Below are positions 26,426 to 35,283 of a DNA stretch of 64,000 bases, one piece after another; within the stretch, counting starts at the first letter, position 1, and every line of letters begins with the position of its first letter. Where the stretch lies: NCBI RefSeq assembly GCF_001550155.1, contig NZ_LRUF01000025.1:1-64000 (forward strand), read 5' to 3'. The notes below the pieces were generated by a model, which saw only the letters and a program-made list of their open reading frames with translations, made no database searches and was not told where the DNA came from. The position numbers were made by a program, and so were the translations under genes. The DNA is from Pseudoalteromonas arabiensis. Its GTDB lineage: Bacteria > Pseudomonadota > Gammaproteobacteria > Enterobacterales > Alteromonadaceae.

Positions 26426-29092
26426 ATGTCTGAAGTCAATAAAATTGACGTAGACGCGCTAGAAACACAAGAGTGGTTACAAGCCCTTGAATCTGTTGTG
26501 CGTGAAGAAGGTGTAGAACGTGCTCAATTTTTACTTGAGCAAGTGTTAGAGCAAGCCCGTTTAGACGGTGTTGATATGCCTACTGGCACAACTACTAACT
26601 ACGTTAATACCATTCCGGTAGATCAAGAACCTGCTTACCCAGGTGACGTAAACATTGAACGTCGTATTCGTTCAATCATCCGTTGGAATGCGATCATGAT
26701 CGTATTACGTGCGTCGAAAAAAGATCTAGACTTAGGCGGCCATATGGCGTCTTACCAGTCTTCTGCTGCATTCTATGAAGTATGTTTTAACCACTTCTTT
26801 AAAGCACCAAACGATGTTGATGGCGGTGACTTAGTTTATTATCAAGGCCACATTTCTCCTGGTATTTATGCCCGTGCATTTGTTGAAGGTCGTTTAACGG
26901 CTGAGCAGCTTGATAACTTCCGTCAAGAAGTGGATGGTAAAGGTCTTCCTTCATACCCACACCCTAAATTAATGCCTGAATTCTGGCAGTTCCCTACGGT
27001 ATCAATGGGTCTTGGTCCAATTGCATCTATCTACCAAGCGCGTTTCTTAAAATACCTCGATGGTCGTGGCTTAAAAGACACTAAAAACCAACGTGTGTAC
27101 GCTTTCTTAGGCGACGGTGAGATGGATGAGCCAGAATCACGTGGTGCAATCTCATTCGCTGCGCGTGAGAAGCTAGATAACCTATGTTACCTAATCAACT
27201 GTAACTTACAGCGTTTAGATGGCCCAGTAATGGGTAATGGTAAGATCATTCAAGAGCTTGAAGGCCTATTCAAAGGCGCAGGTTGGAACGTAATTAAAGT
27301 TGTATGGGGTAGTGGTTGGGATATCCTACTTGCTAAAGATACAACAGGTAAATTACTACAATTAATGAACGAAACCATTGACGGTGATTACCAAACATAT
27401 AAAGCGAAAGACGGTGCATACGTTCGTGAACACTTCTTCGGTCGTTACCCAGAAACAGCAGCACTTGTTGCTGATATGACTGATGAAGAGATTTTCGCAC
27501 TTAAGCGTGGTGGTCATGAGCCATCAAAACTTTACGCTGCATTCAAAAAAGCGGAAGAAACCAAAGACCGTCCAACGGTTATCCTTGCTAAAACTGTAAA
27601 AGGTTACGGCATGGGTGAAGCGGCTGAAGGTAAAAACATCGCGCACCAAGTTAAGAAAATGGATATGACCCATGTTGAGCACCTACGTGCACGTTTAGGT
27701 CTACAAGACTTAGTGTCTGATGAAGAAATTAAAGACTTACCATATCTAACACTTGAAGAAGGCTCTGAAGAGTACAAGTACCTACATGCGCGTCGTGAAG
27801 CGCTACAAGGTTACACACCTAAGCGTATTGCTAAGTTTTCTGAAACGTTAACATTGCCAGAAGTTGACGCGTTCAAGCCATTACTTGAAGAGCAAAAACG
27901 TGACATCTCTACAACCATGGGCTTTGTACGTGCACTTAACGTGTTACTAAAAGACAAAGGCATTGGTAAAAACATCGTGCCTATCATCGCTGATGAAGCA
28001 CGTACGTTTGGTATGGAAGGTTTATTCCGTCAAATCGGTATTTATAACCCGCATGGCCAAAATTACACGCCGCAAGACCGTGACATCGTTTCTTACTATA
28101 AAGAAGCAACATCAGGTCAGGTACTACAAGAAGGTATCAACGAGTTAGGTGCAATGTCATCATGGGTTGCTGCTGCAACATCATACAGCACTAACGATTT
28201 ACCAATGATCCCATTCTACATCTACTACTCAATGTTTGGTTTCCAACGTGTAGGCGATATGGCGTGGATGGCTGGTGACCAACAAGCGCGTGGTTTCTTA
28301 CTTGGTGCTACGGCAGGTCGTACAACGCTAAACGGTGAAGGTTTACAGCACGAAGATGGTCACAGCCACATTCTTGCTAACACGGTTCCTAACTGTATTT
28401 CTTATGACCCGACATTCGCATACGAAGTTGCGGTCATCATGCAAGACGGTATTCGTCGCATGTACGGCGAAGACCAAGAAAACGTGTTCTACTACCTAAC
28501 GCTAATGAACGAAAACTACCATCAACCAGCAATGCCTGAAGGCGCTGAAGAAGGTATTCGTAAAGGTATCTACAAACTTGAAACGGTAGCTGGTGATAAA
28601 GCAAAAGTGCAGTTACTGGGTTCAGGTACTATCATGATTGAAGTGCGTAAAGCAGCACAGATCCTGAGCGAAGAGTATGGCATTGGTTCTGATGTATTCT
28701 CTGTAACCTCATTCAATGAGCTAACACGTGACGGTCAAGACGCTGAGCGTTTCAACATGCTTAACCCAGAAGCAGAGCAAAAAACTGCTTACATCACCAA
28801 TGTATTAGGTGACTCTGTGACTGTTGCAGCAACAGACTACATGAAGAACTATGCTGAGCAAGTTCGTTCATTTGTACCAAGCAGCAACTATAAAGTATTG
28901 GGTACAGATGGCTACGGTCGTTCTGATAGCCGTGAAAACCTACGTCGTCACTTTGAAGTTAATGCGGGCTATGTTGTGGTTGCAACATTATCTGAGCTTG
29001 CTAAACGTGGTGAAGTTGAAAAGTCAGTGGTTGTTGAAGCAATCAAGAAATTCGACATTGACACAAACAAAGTAAACCCGCTATACGCATAA
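26426..29092 (+). CDS. aceE: Pyruvate dehydrogenase E1 component
   Basis: This 888-residue homodimeric E1 decarboxylates pyruvate with thiamine diphosphate and passes acetyl to the lipoyl groups of AceF. The TPP-binding motif begins GDGEMDEPES and runs on to an NCNLQRLDGP segment. QHEDGHSH and DYMKNY are further E1 signatures. The length matches E. coli AceE (887). The gene lies 84 bp after pdhR and 9 bp before aceF. Confidence 0.98.
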   Translation: MSEVNKIDVDALETQEWLQALESVVREEGVERAQFLLEQVLEQARLDGVDMPTGTTTNYVNTIPVDQEPAYPGDVNIERRIRSIIRWNAIMIVLRASKKDLDLGGHMASYQSSAAFYEVCFNHFFKAPNDVDGGDLVYYQGHISPGIYARAFVEGRLTAEQLDNFRQEVDGKGLPSYPHPKLMPEFWQFPTVSMGLGPIASIYQARFLKYLDGRGLKDTKNQRVYAFLGDGEMDEPESRGAISFAAREKLDNLCYLINCNLQRLDGPVMGNGKIIQELEGLFKGAGWNVIKVVWGSGWDILLAKDTTGKLLQLMNETIDGDYQTYKAKDGAYVREHFFGRYPETAALVADMTDEEIFALKRGGHEPSKLYAAFKKAEETKDRPTVILAKTVKGYGMGEAAEGKNIAHQVKKMDMTHVEHLRARLGLQDLVSDEEIKDLPYLTLEEGSEEYKYLHARREALQGYTPKRIAKFSETLTLPEVDAFKPLLEEQKRDISTTMGFVRALNVLLKDKGIGKNIVPIIADEARTFGMEGLFRQIGIYNPHGQNYTPQDRDIVSYYKEATSGQVLQEGINELGAMSSWVAAATSYSTNDLPMIPFYIYYSMFGFQRVGDMAWMAGDQQARGFLLGATAGRTTLNGEGLQHEDGHSHILANTVPNCISYDPTFAYEVAVIMQDGIRRMYGEDQENVFYYLTLMNENYHQPAMPEGAEEGIRKGIYKLETVAGDKAKVQLLGSGTIMIEVRKAAQILSEEYGIGSDVFSVTSFNELTRDGQDAERFNMLNPEAEQKTAYITNVLGDSVTVAATDYMKNYAEQVRSFVPSSNYKVLGTDGYGRSDSRENLRRHFEVNAGYVVVATLSELAKRGEVEKSVVVEAIKKFDIDTNKVNPLYA

Positions 29093-29101
29093 GAGGTTCC
29101 A

Positions 29102-30994
29102 ATGAGTATTGAAATTAATGTACCAGATATCGGTGGCGATGAAGTTGAAGTAACCGAAATCCTTGTTAGCGTTGGCGATAAGGTTGAGGTTGATCAATCG
29201 TTATTAACGGTTGAAGGCGACAAAGCATCAATGGAAGTACCTGCTGCACAAGCAGGTACGGTTAAAGAAATTAAAGTTGCTGAAGGTGACACGGTGACAA
29301 CCGGTTCACTTATCATGATCTTCGAAGGTGAAGAGCAAGCTTCTGCATCTTCTGACACAAAAGAAGAAGCTAAAGCAGAGCCTGCTAAGCAATCTTCAGG
29401 TTCAGCGTCACAAGAAGTGACTGTGCCAGATATCGGCGATGATGAAGTTGAAGTAACTGAAATCATGGTTGCGGTAGGTGACACGGTTGAAGAAGAGCAA
29501 TCTTTACTGAGCGTTGAAGGCGATAAAGCATCAATGGAAGTACCAGCACCATTTGCAGGTACTGTTAAAGAGATCAAAATCGCGACTGGCGATAAAGTAA
29601 AAACTGGCTCTTTAATCTTCGTTTTTGAAACTGCATCAAGTGGCTCTAACGCGCCTGCTGCTGAGTCTGCACCAGCAGAAGAAGCGCCAGCTGAAACCGC
29701 ATCAAGCACTAAAGAAGTAAACGTGCCTGATATTGGCGGTGATGAAGTTGAAGTTACCGAAGTGATGGTGTCTGTAGGCGATAAGGTTGAAGAAGATCAA
29801 TCAATCTTAAACGTTGAAGGCGATAAAGCATCAATGGAAGTACCTGCGCCATTTGCTGGTACAGTTAAAGAAATCAAAGTAGCAGCGGGCGATAAAGTAT
29901 CAACTGGCTCACTTATCTTTGTATTTGAAGTTGCTGGTAGTGCTAAAGCAGCGCCAGAAGCTAAAAAAGAGTCAGCACCTGCACCAGCGGCAAAGGCTGA
30001 ATCTGCACCTGCTGCAAAACCAGCTGCGGCTAAAGCAAGCAAAGAAGAGTTTGCGGATAACAAAGCGTATGCTCATGCATCGCCTGTTGTACGTCGTTTA
30101 GCGCGTGAGTTTGGTATTAACCTAGCAAACGTAAAAGGCACAGGTCGTAAAAACCGTGTTGTCAAAGAAGACGTGCAAAACTATGTTAAAGAGCTAGTTA
30201 AGCAAGTTGAATCAGGTAATGCTGGCAAAGGCAATGCTGGTGGCGGTGAGTTAGGTCTTATCCCGTGGCCGAAAGTTGATTTTGCTAAATTTGGTGAAAT
30301 CGAAGAGAAGAAACTTTCTCGTATTCAAAAACTTTCAGGTGCTAACTTACACCGTAACTGGGTGCAAATCCCGCACGTTACACAGTTTGATGAAGCGGAT
30401 ATCACAAGCTTAGAGGCATTCCGTAAAGAGCAAAACGCCCTTGCTGAGAAGAAAAAACTCGGTGTTAAAATCACGCCACTGGTATTTGTGATGAAAGCGG
30501 CGGCTAAAGCACTTGCTGAATTCCCAACGTTTAACTCTTCACTGTCTGAAGATGGCGAAAGCTTAATCTTGAAGAAGTACATCAATATCGGTGTTGCCGT
30601 TGATACACCAAACGGTTTAGTTGTTCCGGTATTCAAAGATGTTGATAAGAAAGGCATCATTGAACTTTCTCGTGAGTTAATGGAAGTGTCGGCTAAAGCA
30701 CGTGATGGCAAGCTAACGTCATCTGATATGCAAGGTGGTTGTTTCACAATCTCAAGTCTTGGTGGTATCGGTGGTACAGCATTTACACCTATCGTGAATG
30801 CACCTGAAGTCGCAATTTTAGGTGTCTCTAAATCAGAGATGAAGCCTAAGTGGAATGGCAAAGAATTTGAGCCTAAGTTAATGGTTCCATTATCAATGTC
30901 ATACGACCATAGGGTAATTGACGGTGCCTTAGCAGCACGCTTTACTGTGACGCTAGCAAGCTACATGAGCGATATCCGTCAATTAGTGATGTAA
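29102..30994 (+). CDS. aceF: Dihydrolipoamide acetyltransferase (E2)
   Basis: This 630-residue E2 core protein has three N-terminal lipoyl domains (about 1-75, 105-180 and 205-280), each with the lipoylated Lys in GDKASMEVP, joined by Ala/Pro/Glu linkers. A peripheral subunit-binding domain follows (about 320-360, [18 protein letters not shown]), then the catalytic domain with HRVIDGA (His and Asp) near the C-terminus. Three lipoyl domains is also the E. coli state. It is co-transcribed with aceE and ends before a terminator. Confidence 0.98.
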   Translation: MSIEINVPDIGGDEVEVTEILVSVGDKVEVDQSLLTVEGDKASMEVPAAQAGTVKEIKVAEGDTVTTGSLIMIFEGEEQASASSDTKEEAKAEPAKQSSGSASQEVTVPDIGDDEVEVTEIMVAVGDTVEEEQSLLSVEGDKASMEVPAPFAGTVKEIKIATGDKVKTGSLIFVFETASSGSNAPAAESAPAEEAPAETASSTKEVNVPDIGGDEVEVTEVMVSVGDKVEEDQSILNVEGDKASMEVPAPFAGTVKEIKVAAGDKVSTGSLIFVFEVAGSAKAAPEAKKESAPAPAAKAESAPAAKPAAAKASKEEFADNKAYAHASPVVRRLAREFGINLANVKGTGRKNRVVKEDVQNYVKELVKQVESGNAGKGNAGGGELGLIPWPKVDFAKFGEIEEKKLSRIQKLSGANLHRNWVQIPHVTQFDEADITSLEAFRKEQNALAEKKKLGVKITPLVFVMKAAAKALAEFPTFNSSLSEDGESLILKKYINIGVAVDTPNGLVVPVFKDVDKKGIIELSRELMEVSAKARDGKLTSSDMQGGCFTISSLGGIGGTAFTPIVNAPEVAILGVSKSEMKPKWNGKEFEPKLMVPLSMSYDHRVIDGALAARFTVTLASYMSDIRQLVM

Positions 30995-31017
30995 TCGTCT
31001 CGTAAATTATAAGAATC

Positions 31018-31052
31018 AAATCCCAGCAAGTTGTTTTTTGCTGGGATTTTTA
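31018..31052 (+). terminator. Terminator after aceF
   Basis: The stem AAATCCCAGCAA / TTGCTGGGATTT with a short T-rich loop is followed by T residues. It separates aceEF from lpdA, so lpdA probably also has its own promoter in 31053-31181. Confidence 0.85.
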
Positions 31053-31181
31053 CCATTGGCAATGATACAATCTTTGCTATAGAACAATCTTGGTATAGAT
31101 ATCTGCTCTCCCTTTCTGCCTTGCAGAAACATGGCAGTTAAACTTAGGGCAGTGTCCCGTTCAAACATTTAAGGTAATAGC

Positions 31182-32606
31182 ATGAGCAACGAATTAAAAA
31201 CTCAAGTTGTTGTACTAGGCGGTGGTCCTGGTGGTTATTCTGCGGCTTTCCGCGCTGCTGACTTGGGCTTAGAAGTTACATTGGTAGAATCTCGCAACAC
31301 ATTAGGTGGTGTTTGTCTTAATGTGGGTTGTATTCCTTCAAAAGCACTTTTACACGTAGCTAAAGTGATTGATGACGCGGCAGAAATGTCATCTCACGGC
31401 GTTACTTTTGGTAAGCCTGAAATCGACCTAGATAAAATCCGTGATTGGAAAGAGTCTGTAATTGGTCAGTTAACTGGCGGCCTAGACGGCATGGCTAAAA
31501 TGCGTAAAGTGAAAGTAGTAAGTGGCTACGGTAAGTTCACTGGTAGCAACACACTTGCTGTTGAAGGTGAAGACGGTACAACAACTATCACATTCGATAA
31601 TGCTATTATTGCAGCGGGTTCTCAGCCTGTTAACTTACCTTTCATCCCTGAAGATGACCGTGTAATCGATTCAACTGGCGCGCTTGAGCTTAAAGATGTA
31701 CCTGAGAAACTACTTGTTTTAGGTGGTGGTATCATCGGTCTTGAGATGGGTACTGTATACCGTGCACTAGGTTCTGAAATCGACGTTGTTGAGTTTGCTG
31801 ATCAATTAGTTCCAGCAGCTGATAAAGACGTTATCAAGATTTACCAGAAATACGTTAAGAACAAGTTTAACGTAATGCTATCTACTAAAGTAACTGGCGT
31901 TGAAGCAAAAGACGACGGTTTATATGTAACATTTGAAGGTAAAAATGCTCCGGCTGAACCTGTACGTTACGATAAAGTACTTGTTGCTGTTGGCCGTACG
32001 CCGAACGGTAAACTACTTGATGCTGACAAAGCAGGTGTTAATGTTGATGAGCGTGGCTTCATCAATGTTGATAAGCAGCTTAAAACAAACGTTGATCACA
32101 TCTTCGCTATCGGTGACATCGTTGGTCAACCAATGCTTGCGCACAAAGCGGTTCACGAAGCTCACGTTGCTGCTGAAGTTATTTCTGGTCAGAAACACTT
32201 CTTCGATCCTAAGTGCATTCCTTCAATCGCATACACAGATCCAGAAATCGCATGGGTTGGTGTAACTGAGAAAGAAGCGAAAGAGCAAGGCTTAAGCATC
32301 GAAACAGCTGTATTCCCTTGGGCAGCATCTGGTCGTGCTATCGCTTCAGCACGTACCGAAGGTCAAACTAAGCTAATCTTCGATAAAGACTCAGGTCGTG
32401 TTATCGGTGGTGCTATGGTTGGTATCAACGCAGGTGAAATGCTAGGTGAAATCGGCTTAGCAGTTGAAATGGGCGCAGACGGTGAAGACCTAGCGTTAAC
32501 TATTCACGCTCACCCAACGTTAAATGAATCAATCGGTCTAGCTGCTGAAATCTTCGAAGGTTCAATCACTGACCTTCCAAACAAAAAAGCCGTTAAAAAG
32601 AAGTAA
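31182..32606 (+). CDS. lpdA: Dihydrolipoamide dehydrogenase (E3)
   Basis: This 474-residue FAD disulfide reductase reoxidises the lipoyl groups of pyruvate and 2-oxoglutarate dehydrogenases. The FAD motif GGGPGGYSAA, the redox pair in GGVCLNVGCIPSK, the NAD-binding GGGIIGLEMG and the catalytic His-Glu in HAHPTLNESI are all present. The 187-bp gap and terminator before it suggest independent control, which suits an enzyme shared by several complexes. Confidence 0.98.
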   Translation: MSNELKTQVVVLGGGPGGYSAAFRAADLGLEVTLVESRNTLGGVCLNVGCIPSKALLHVAKVIDDAAEMSSHGVTFGKPEIDLDKIRDWKESVIGQLTGGLDGMAKMRKVKVVSGYGKFTGSNTLAVEGEDGTTTITFDNAIIAAGSQPVNLPFIPEDDRVIDSTGALELKDVPEKLLVLGGGIIGLEMGTVYRALGSEIDVVEFADQLVPAADKDVIKIYQKYVKNKFNVMLSTKVTGVEAKDDGLYVTFEGKNAPAEPVRYDKVLVAVGRTPNGKLLDADKAGVNVDERGFINVDKQLKTNVDHIFAIGDIVGQPMLAHKAVHEAHVAAEVISGQKHFFDPKCIPSIAYTDPEIAWVGVTEKEAKEQGLSIETAVFPWAASGRAIASARTEGQTKLIFDKDSGRVIGGAMVGINAGEMLGEIGLAVEMGADGEDLALTIHAHPTLNESIGLAAEIFEGSITDLPNKKAVKKK

Positions 32607-32627
32607 GTTCTTTTGACTAATAGCTTT

Positions 32628-32656
32628 AAAAACCCAGCTTTGGCTGGGTTTTTGTT
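32628..32656 (+). terminator. Terminator after lpdA
   Basis: An 11-bp stem AAAAACCCAGC / GCTGGGTTTTT with loop TTTG is followed by more T residues. Confidence 0.9.
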
Positions 32657-32727
32657 TTTTAATCGCTGATTTCTATTCCCCTTATTTTTAGCTACAATAC
32701 GCGCCGTTCAACTTTCTGGTAAATGCA

Positions 32728-33420
32728 GTGGCTACAATCTCAAATAACTCCGTTTTAGAACTTCGCGCAACACAAATGGCTGAGTCGCGTCGTGAATTTA
32801 AAGCTCGTGGCGCAAAGCTAACACGGTGTGAGCGTTGTCTGCTTGCTGAGCATTATTGTATTTGTGAAGGTGTTGAACAGGCCGAGTGTAATGCGGCAGT
32901 CTGCTTACTTATGTACCACAATGAGAGTTTTAAGCCGTCAAATACTGGCCGTTTAATTGCTGAAATCGTGCCAGATAATCATGCCTTTAAATGGGATAGA
33001 ACCACCCCCGATGAAGCCTTGCTGAGCTTGTTGGCAGACTCACAATATCAGCCTATGGTTATTTTTCCTGCCAGTGATGTAGACGATGAAGAGCGCGTGA
33101 TCACTGAAGTAACCCCTGTGGATGGTAAGCGTCCGTTGTTTATTTTCTTAGATGGTACTTGGCGCGAAGCAAAAAAAATGATCCGTAAAAGTCCTTATTT
33201 AGATAATTTGCCCGTGCTTTCGATTACCCCTGAGAAGCTTTCTGATTATCGATTGCGTGTTGCCCCACATGAACATCAGCTTGGTACAGCAGAGGTTGCT
33301 ATTATGGTGCTTGCGCTTGCAGGTGAAGTGGCTGCTATGCAAAAGCTAGAAGAACATTTTATTAAGTTCAGAGATGCGTATTTACTTGGTAAGCGAAATA
33401 AGGGACGCCCAGAGCAATAA
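32728..33420 (+). CDS. tapT: tRNA-uridine aminocarboxypropyltransferase TapT (DTW domain)
   Basis: A 230-residue DTW-domain protein similar along its length to E. coli YfiP/TapT, which makes acp3U47 in tRNA. The N-terminal Cys cluster (CERCLLAEHYCIC) resembles a metal site. KPSNTGRLIAE and the eponymous DGTW in FLDGTWREAKKM are clear. The start is GTG, supported by alignment of SVLELRA with E. coli VLQLRA. Confidence 0.9.
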   Translation: MATISNNSVLELRATQMAESRREFKARGAKLTRCERCLLAEHYCICEGVEQAECNAAVCLLMYHNESFKPSNTGRLIAEIVPDNHAFKWDRTTPDEALLSLLADSQYQPMVIFPASDVDDEERVITEVTPVDGKRPLFIFLDGTWREAKKMIRKSPYLDNLPVLSITPEKLSDYRLRVAPHEHQLGTAEVAIMVLALAGEVAAMQKLEEHFIKFRDAYLLGKRNKGRPEQ

Positions 33421-33440
33421 CTCTTTACTAAATTTTAGGC

Positions 33441-33474
33441 AAAAGAAAAGCGCGTACTATCGCTAGTCGCGCTT
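33441..33474 (-). terminator. Terminator of the CsrB-like RNA
   Basis: On the minus strand AAGCGCGACTA and TAGTACGCGCTT pair around GCGA with one bulged A, followed by TTCTTTT. On the plus strand it has no T run, so it belongs to the minus-strand RNA. Confidence 0.8.
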
Positions 33475-33920
33475 GCGGAATCTTCTTAATTTTTTGCATC
33501 CTGCAATTGAACCTAATCAACTCCATAAACTTCGCCAATCCATGCCATTGCACTTTACTTATTGGTTCTGTGCAATTTAAGGCAATCCAGCCTTGCTTCC
33601 TTTTTAGTCCTTTACATCCTTGCTGGTAAATTCTTTACCTGTCCTTTACGCGTCATCCTAACGCTATCCTTTTATTAGCAACTCCGTTGCGATGCCCTTA
33701 CAGCCTGTCCTTTGTTCCACTTTTTAACGTCCTGTATAACAACATCCTGTTGTTATGCCTTTCCACATCATCCTGATGCTGTCCGTAGGTTGTCATTCCA
33801 TTGCGTTACTCTTCCTGAGCCTGTCCTTGTTTCCTTTATTTCCTTATGAACCTAAATTCTCGGTTTTATGAGTAATGTATTTTCTTCCGTTTACTCATTA
33901 AGCGTCTTGCTTAGTTGATG
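33441..33920 (-). ncRNA. csrB: CsrB/CsrC-family regulatory RNA
   Basis: Read on the minus strand, this gene-free stretch carries about two dozen GGA motifs, many in hairpin loops: CATCAGGATGATG, ACAACAGGATGTTGT, GCAACGGAGTTGC, TGCAGGATGCA, and repeated AAGGACAGG. This is the layout of CsrB, which sequesters CsrA; CAGGATG is the known CsrB repeat. The start near 33920 follows a perfect -10 (TATAAT) and the end is set by a terminator. About 480 nt is longer than E. coli CsrB (about 369). No protein is encoded. The exact ends are predicted. Confidence 0.88.
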
Positions 33921-33926
33921 TAAGTA

Positions 33927-33932
33927 ATTATA
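33927..33932 (-). promoter_or_regulatory. -10 element of the CsrB-like RNA
   Basis: A perfect TATAAT lies on the minus strand with no good -35 box at 17 bases (CTACCA). A weak -35 fits a promoter that needs an activator. Confidence 0.65.
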
Positions 33933-34078
33933 GAGAGTTAGCCAAGCCTTGGTAGGTTAAAATCATGCATAAATAGAGCGTTATTTTATTGTAATAAATA
34001 TAAATACCTTTATTTTCAACTGGTTGCTTTTTTATTTGCAGTGTTAACCTGTGCTTTTTACTCAATAACTGTCATGCA

Positions 34079-34096
34079 GGTGAGATATGTCTTACA
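34079..34096. promoter_or_regulatory. UvrY/GacA-like activator site
   Basis: GGTGAG-ATATGT-CTTACA matches 10 of the 12 defined bases of the GacA/UvrY consensus TGTAAG-N6-CTTACA. It is centred about 168 bp upstream of the predicted CsrB-like RNA start, close to the spacing known for csrB and rsmY/rsmZ. Confidence 0.55.
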
Positions 34097-34177
34097 GGCA
34101 AATTCCTAAATAGCGATAGGCATAACTTGATTGTGAGTAAAACAGGTGTAATTTCGCTTCACTCTAGGTAAAATACT

Positions 34178-34192
34178 TGAGAATCGTTATTA
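34178..34192. promoter_or_regulatory. Candidate Fur box upstream of fbpA
   Basis: TGAGAATCGTTATTA matches 11 of 14 defined bases of the 7-1-7 Fur site TGATAAT-N-ATTATCA. It lies 15 bases before the fbpA start and would repress the importer when iron is plentiful. Confidence 0.55.
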
Positions 34193-34207
34193 TTTAGGTG
34201 TTATAAA

Positions 34208-35212
34208 ATGAGAAAGAAAGCCTTAGTATTATTAACAGCTTTGCTAAGCACACCCGTGTTTGCAGCTGATGTTGTAAATATATATTCGTTTCGTCAGCCT
34301 TTTTTGATTAAACCTATTTTAGATGATTTTACTAAGCAAACAGGGATCAAAACGAATGTCGTGTTTGCGAAAAAAGGACTCATCGAGCGTGTGAAACGCG
34401 AGGGAAAGCATAGCAAGGCTGATCTTGTGCTCACTTCAAATTTTAGTGCGCTTATTCAGTTAGAAGATCTTAACTTAACCCAAAAGATTCAAAGCGATGT
34501 TGTCAGTGCTAATGTGCCAAGTACATTTCGCGATAGTGATGGACAATGGGTTGCGCTTACAAAGCGTGTTCGTAATGTTTATTCATCTAAAGAACGTGTT
34601 GGGGCATTACCTGAGCTAACTTATGAAGACCTTGCTGATCCTAAATACAAAGGTAAGCTATGCACACGTTCGGGTAAACATCCCTATAATTTAGGTTTAG
34701 TGGCTTCTATGATTGCTCATCACGGAGAGGCAGAAGCAAAGCAGTGGCTGGAAGGTGTAAAGGCGAATCTTGCTCGTAAGCCTCAGGGTAATGACCGTGC
34801 TCAAGTAAAAGCTGTAAAAGAAGGTTTGTGTGACATCGCTTTAGGTAACAGTTACTACTTTGGCAAAATGATGCAAGATGAACAGCAAAAATCATGGGCA
34901 GAAGCCGTTCATATTAACTTTCCTAACCAAACTAATCGTGGCTCACATATTAATGTATCGGGTGTGGTAATGACGAAATACGCCAAAAACCCTGAAAATG
35001 CCTTGAAACTGATTGAGTATATGACCGACAATAAGGCACAAAATATGTATGCCTCAGTCAATATGGAATACCCAGTAAAAAATGGGGTTGAATTATCTGA
35101 GATGGTTGCATCATGGGGTGAGTTTAAAGAAGATAGCCTTTCACTCGATGAAATTAGTAAATATCGTCCAGCGGCACTGAAGCTAATTGATGAAGTGAAG
35201 TTTGATTTATAA
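34208..35212 (+). CDS. fbpA: Iron(III) ABC transporter substrate-binding protein
   Basis: A 334-residue periplasmic binding protein with a signal peptide (cleavage after PVFA, residue 19) and the fold of the FbpA/FutA family. The adjacent tyrosines in GNSYYFGK are the usual Fe(III) ligands, and VVNIYSFRQPFLIKPI is the typical mature start. It delivers ferric iron to FbpB/FbpC encoded next. A Fur-like site lies in front and a hairpin terminator behind. Confidence 0.92.
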   Translation: MRKKALVLLTALLSTPVFAADVVNIYSFRQPFLIKPILDDFTKQTGIKTNVVFAKKGLIERVKREGKHSKADLVLTSNFSALIQLEDLNLTQKIQSDVVSANVPSTFRDSDGQWVALTKRVRNVYSSKERVGALPELTYEDLADPKYKGKLCTRSGKHPYNLGLVASMIAHHGEAEAKQWLEGVKANLARKPQGNDRAQVKAVKEGLCDIALGNSYYFGKMMQDEQQKSWAEAVHINFPNQTNRGSHINVSGVVMTKYAKNPENALKLIEYMTDNKAQNMYASVNMEYPVKNGVELSEMVASWGEFKEDSLSLDEISKYRPAALKLIDEVKFDL

Positions 35213-35234
35213 CGAGGATATTCCTCGTATTTTA

Positions 35235-35266
35235 TAAAAGCTGTTTTTTAACAGCTTTTATTTTAT
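35235..35266 (+). terminator. Intercistronic terminator between fbpA and fbpB
   Basis: An 11-bp stem (TAAAAGCTGTT / AACAGCTTTTA, loop TTTT) is followed by a T-rich stretch. It probably limits read-through so that the binding protein outnumbers the permease. A second small hairpin (ACGAGGA-TAT-TCCTCGT) lies at 35212-35229. Confidence 0.75.
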
Positions 35267-35283
35267 CTGGTATTAATCCACTT

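Noticed and set aside
29102..30050. Internal repeat in aceF as a mobile or recombining element
   Set aside because: The threefold repeat is the set of lipoyl domains normal for gammaproteobacterial E2 proteins.
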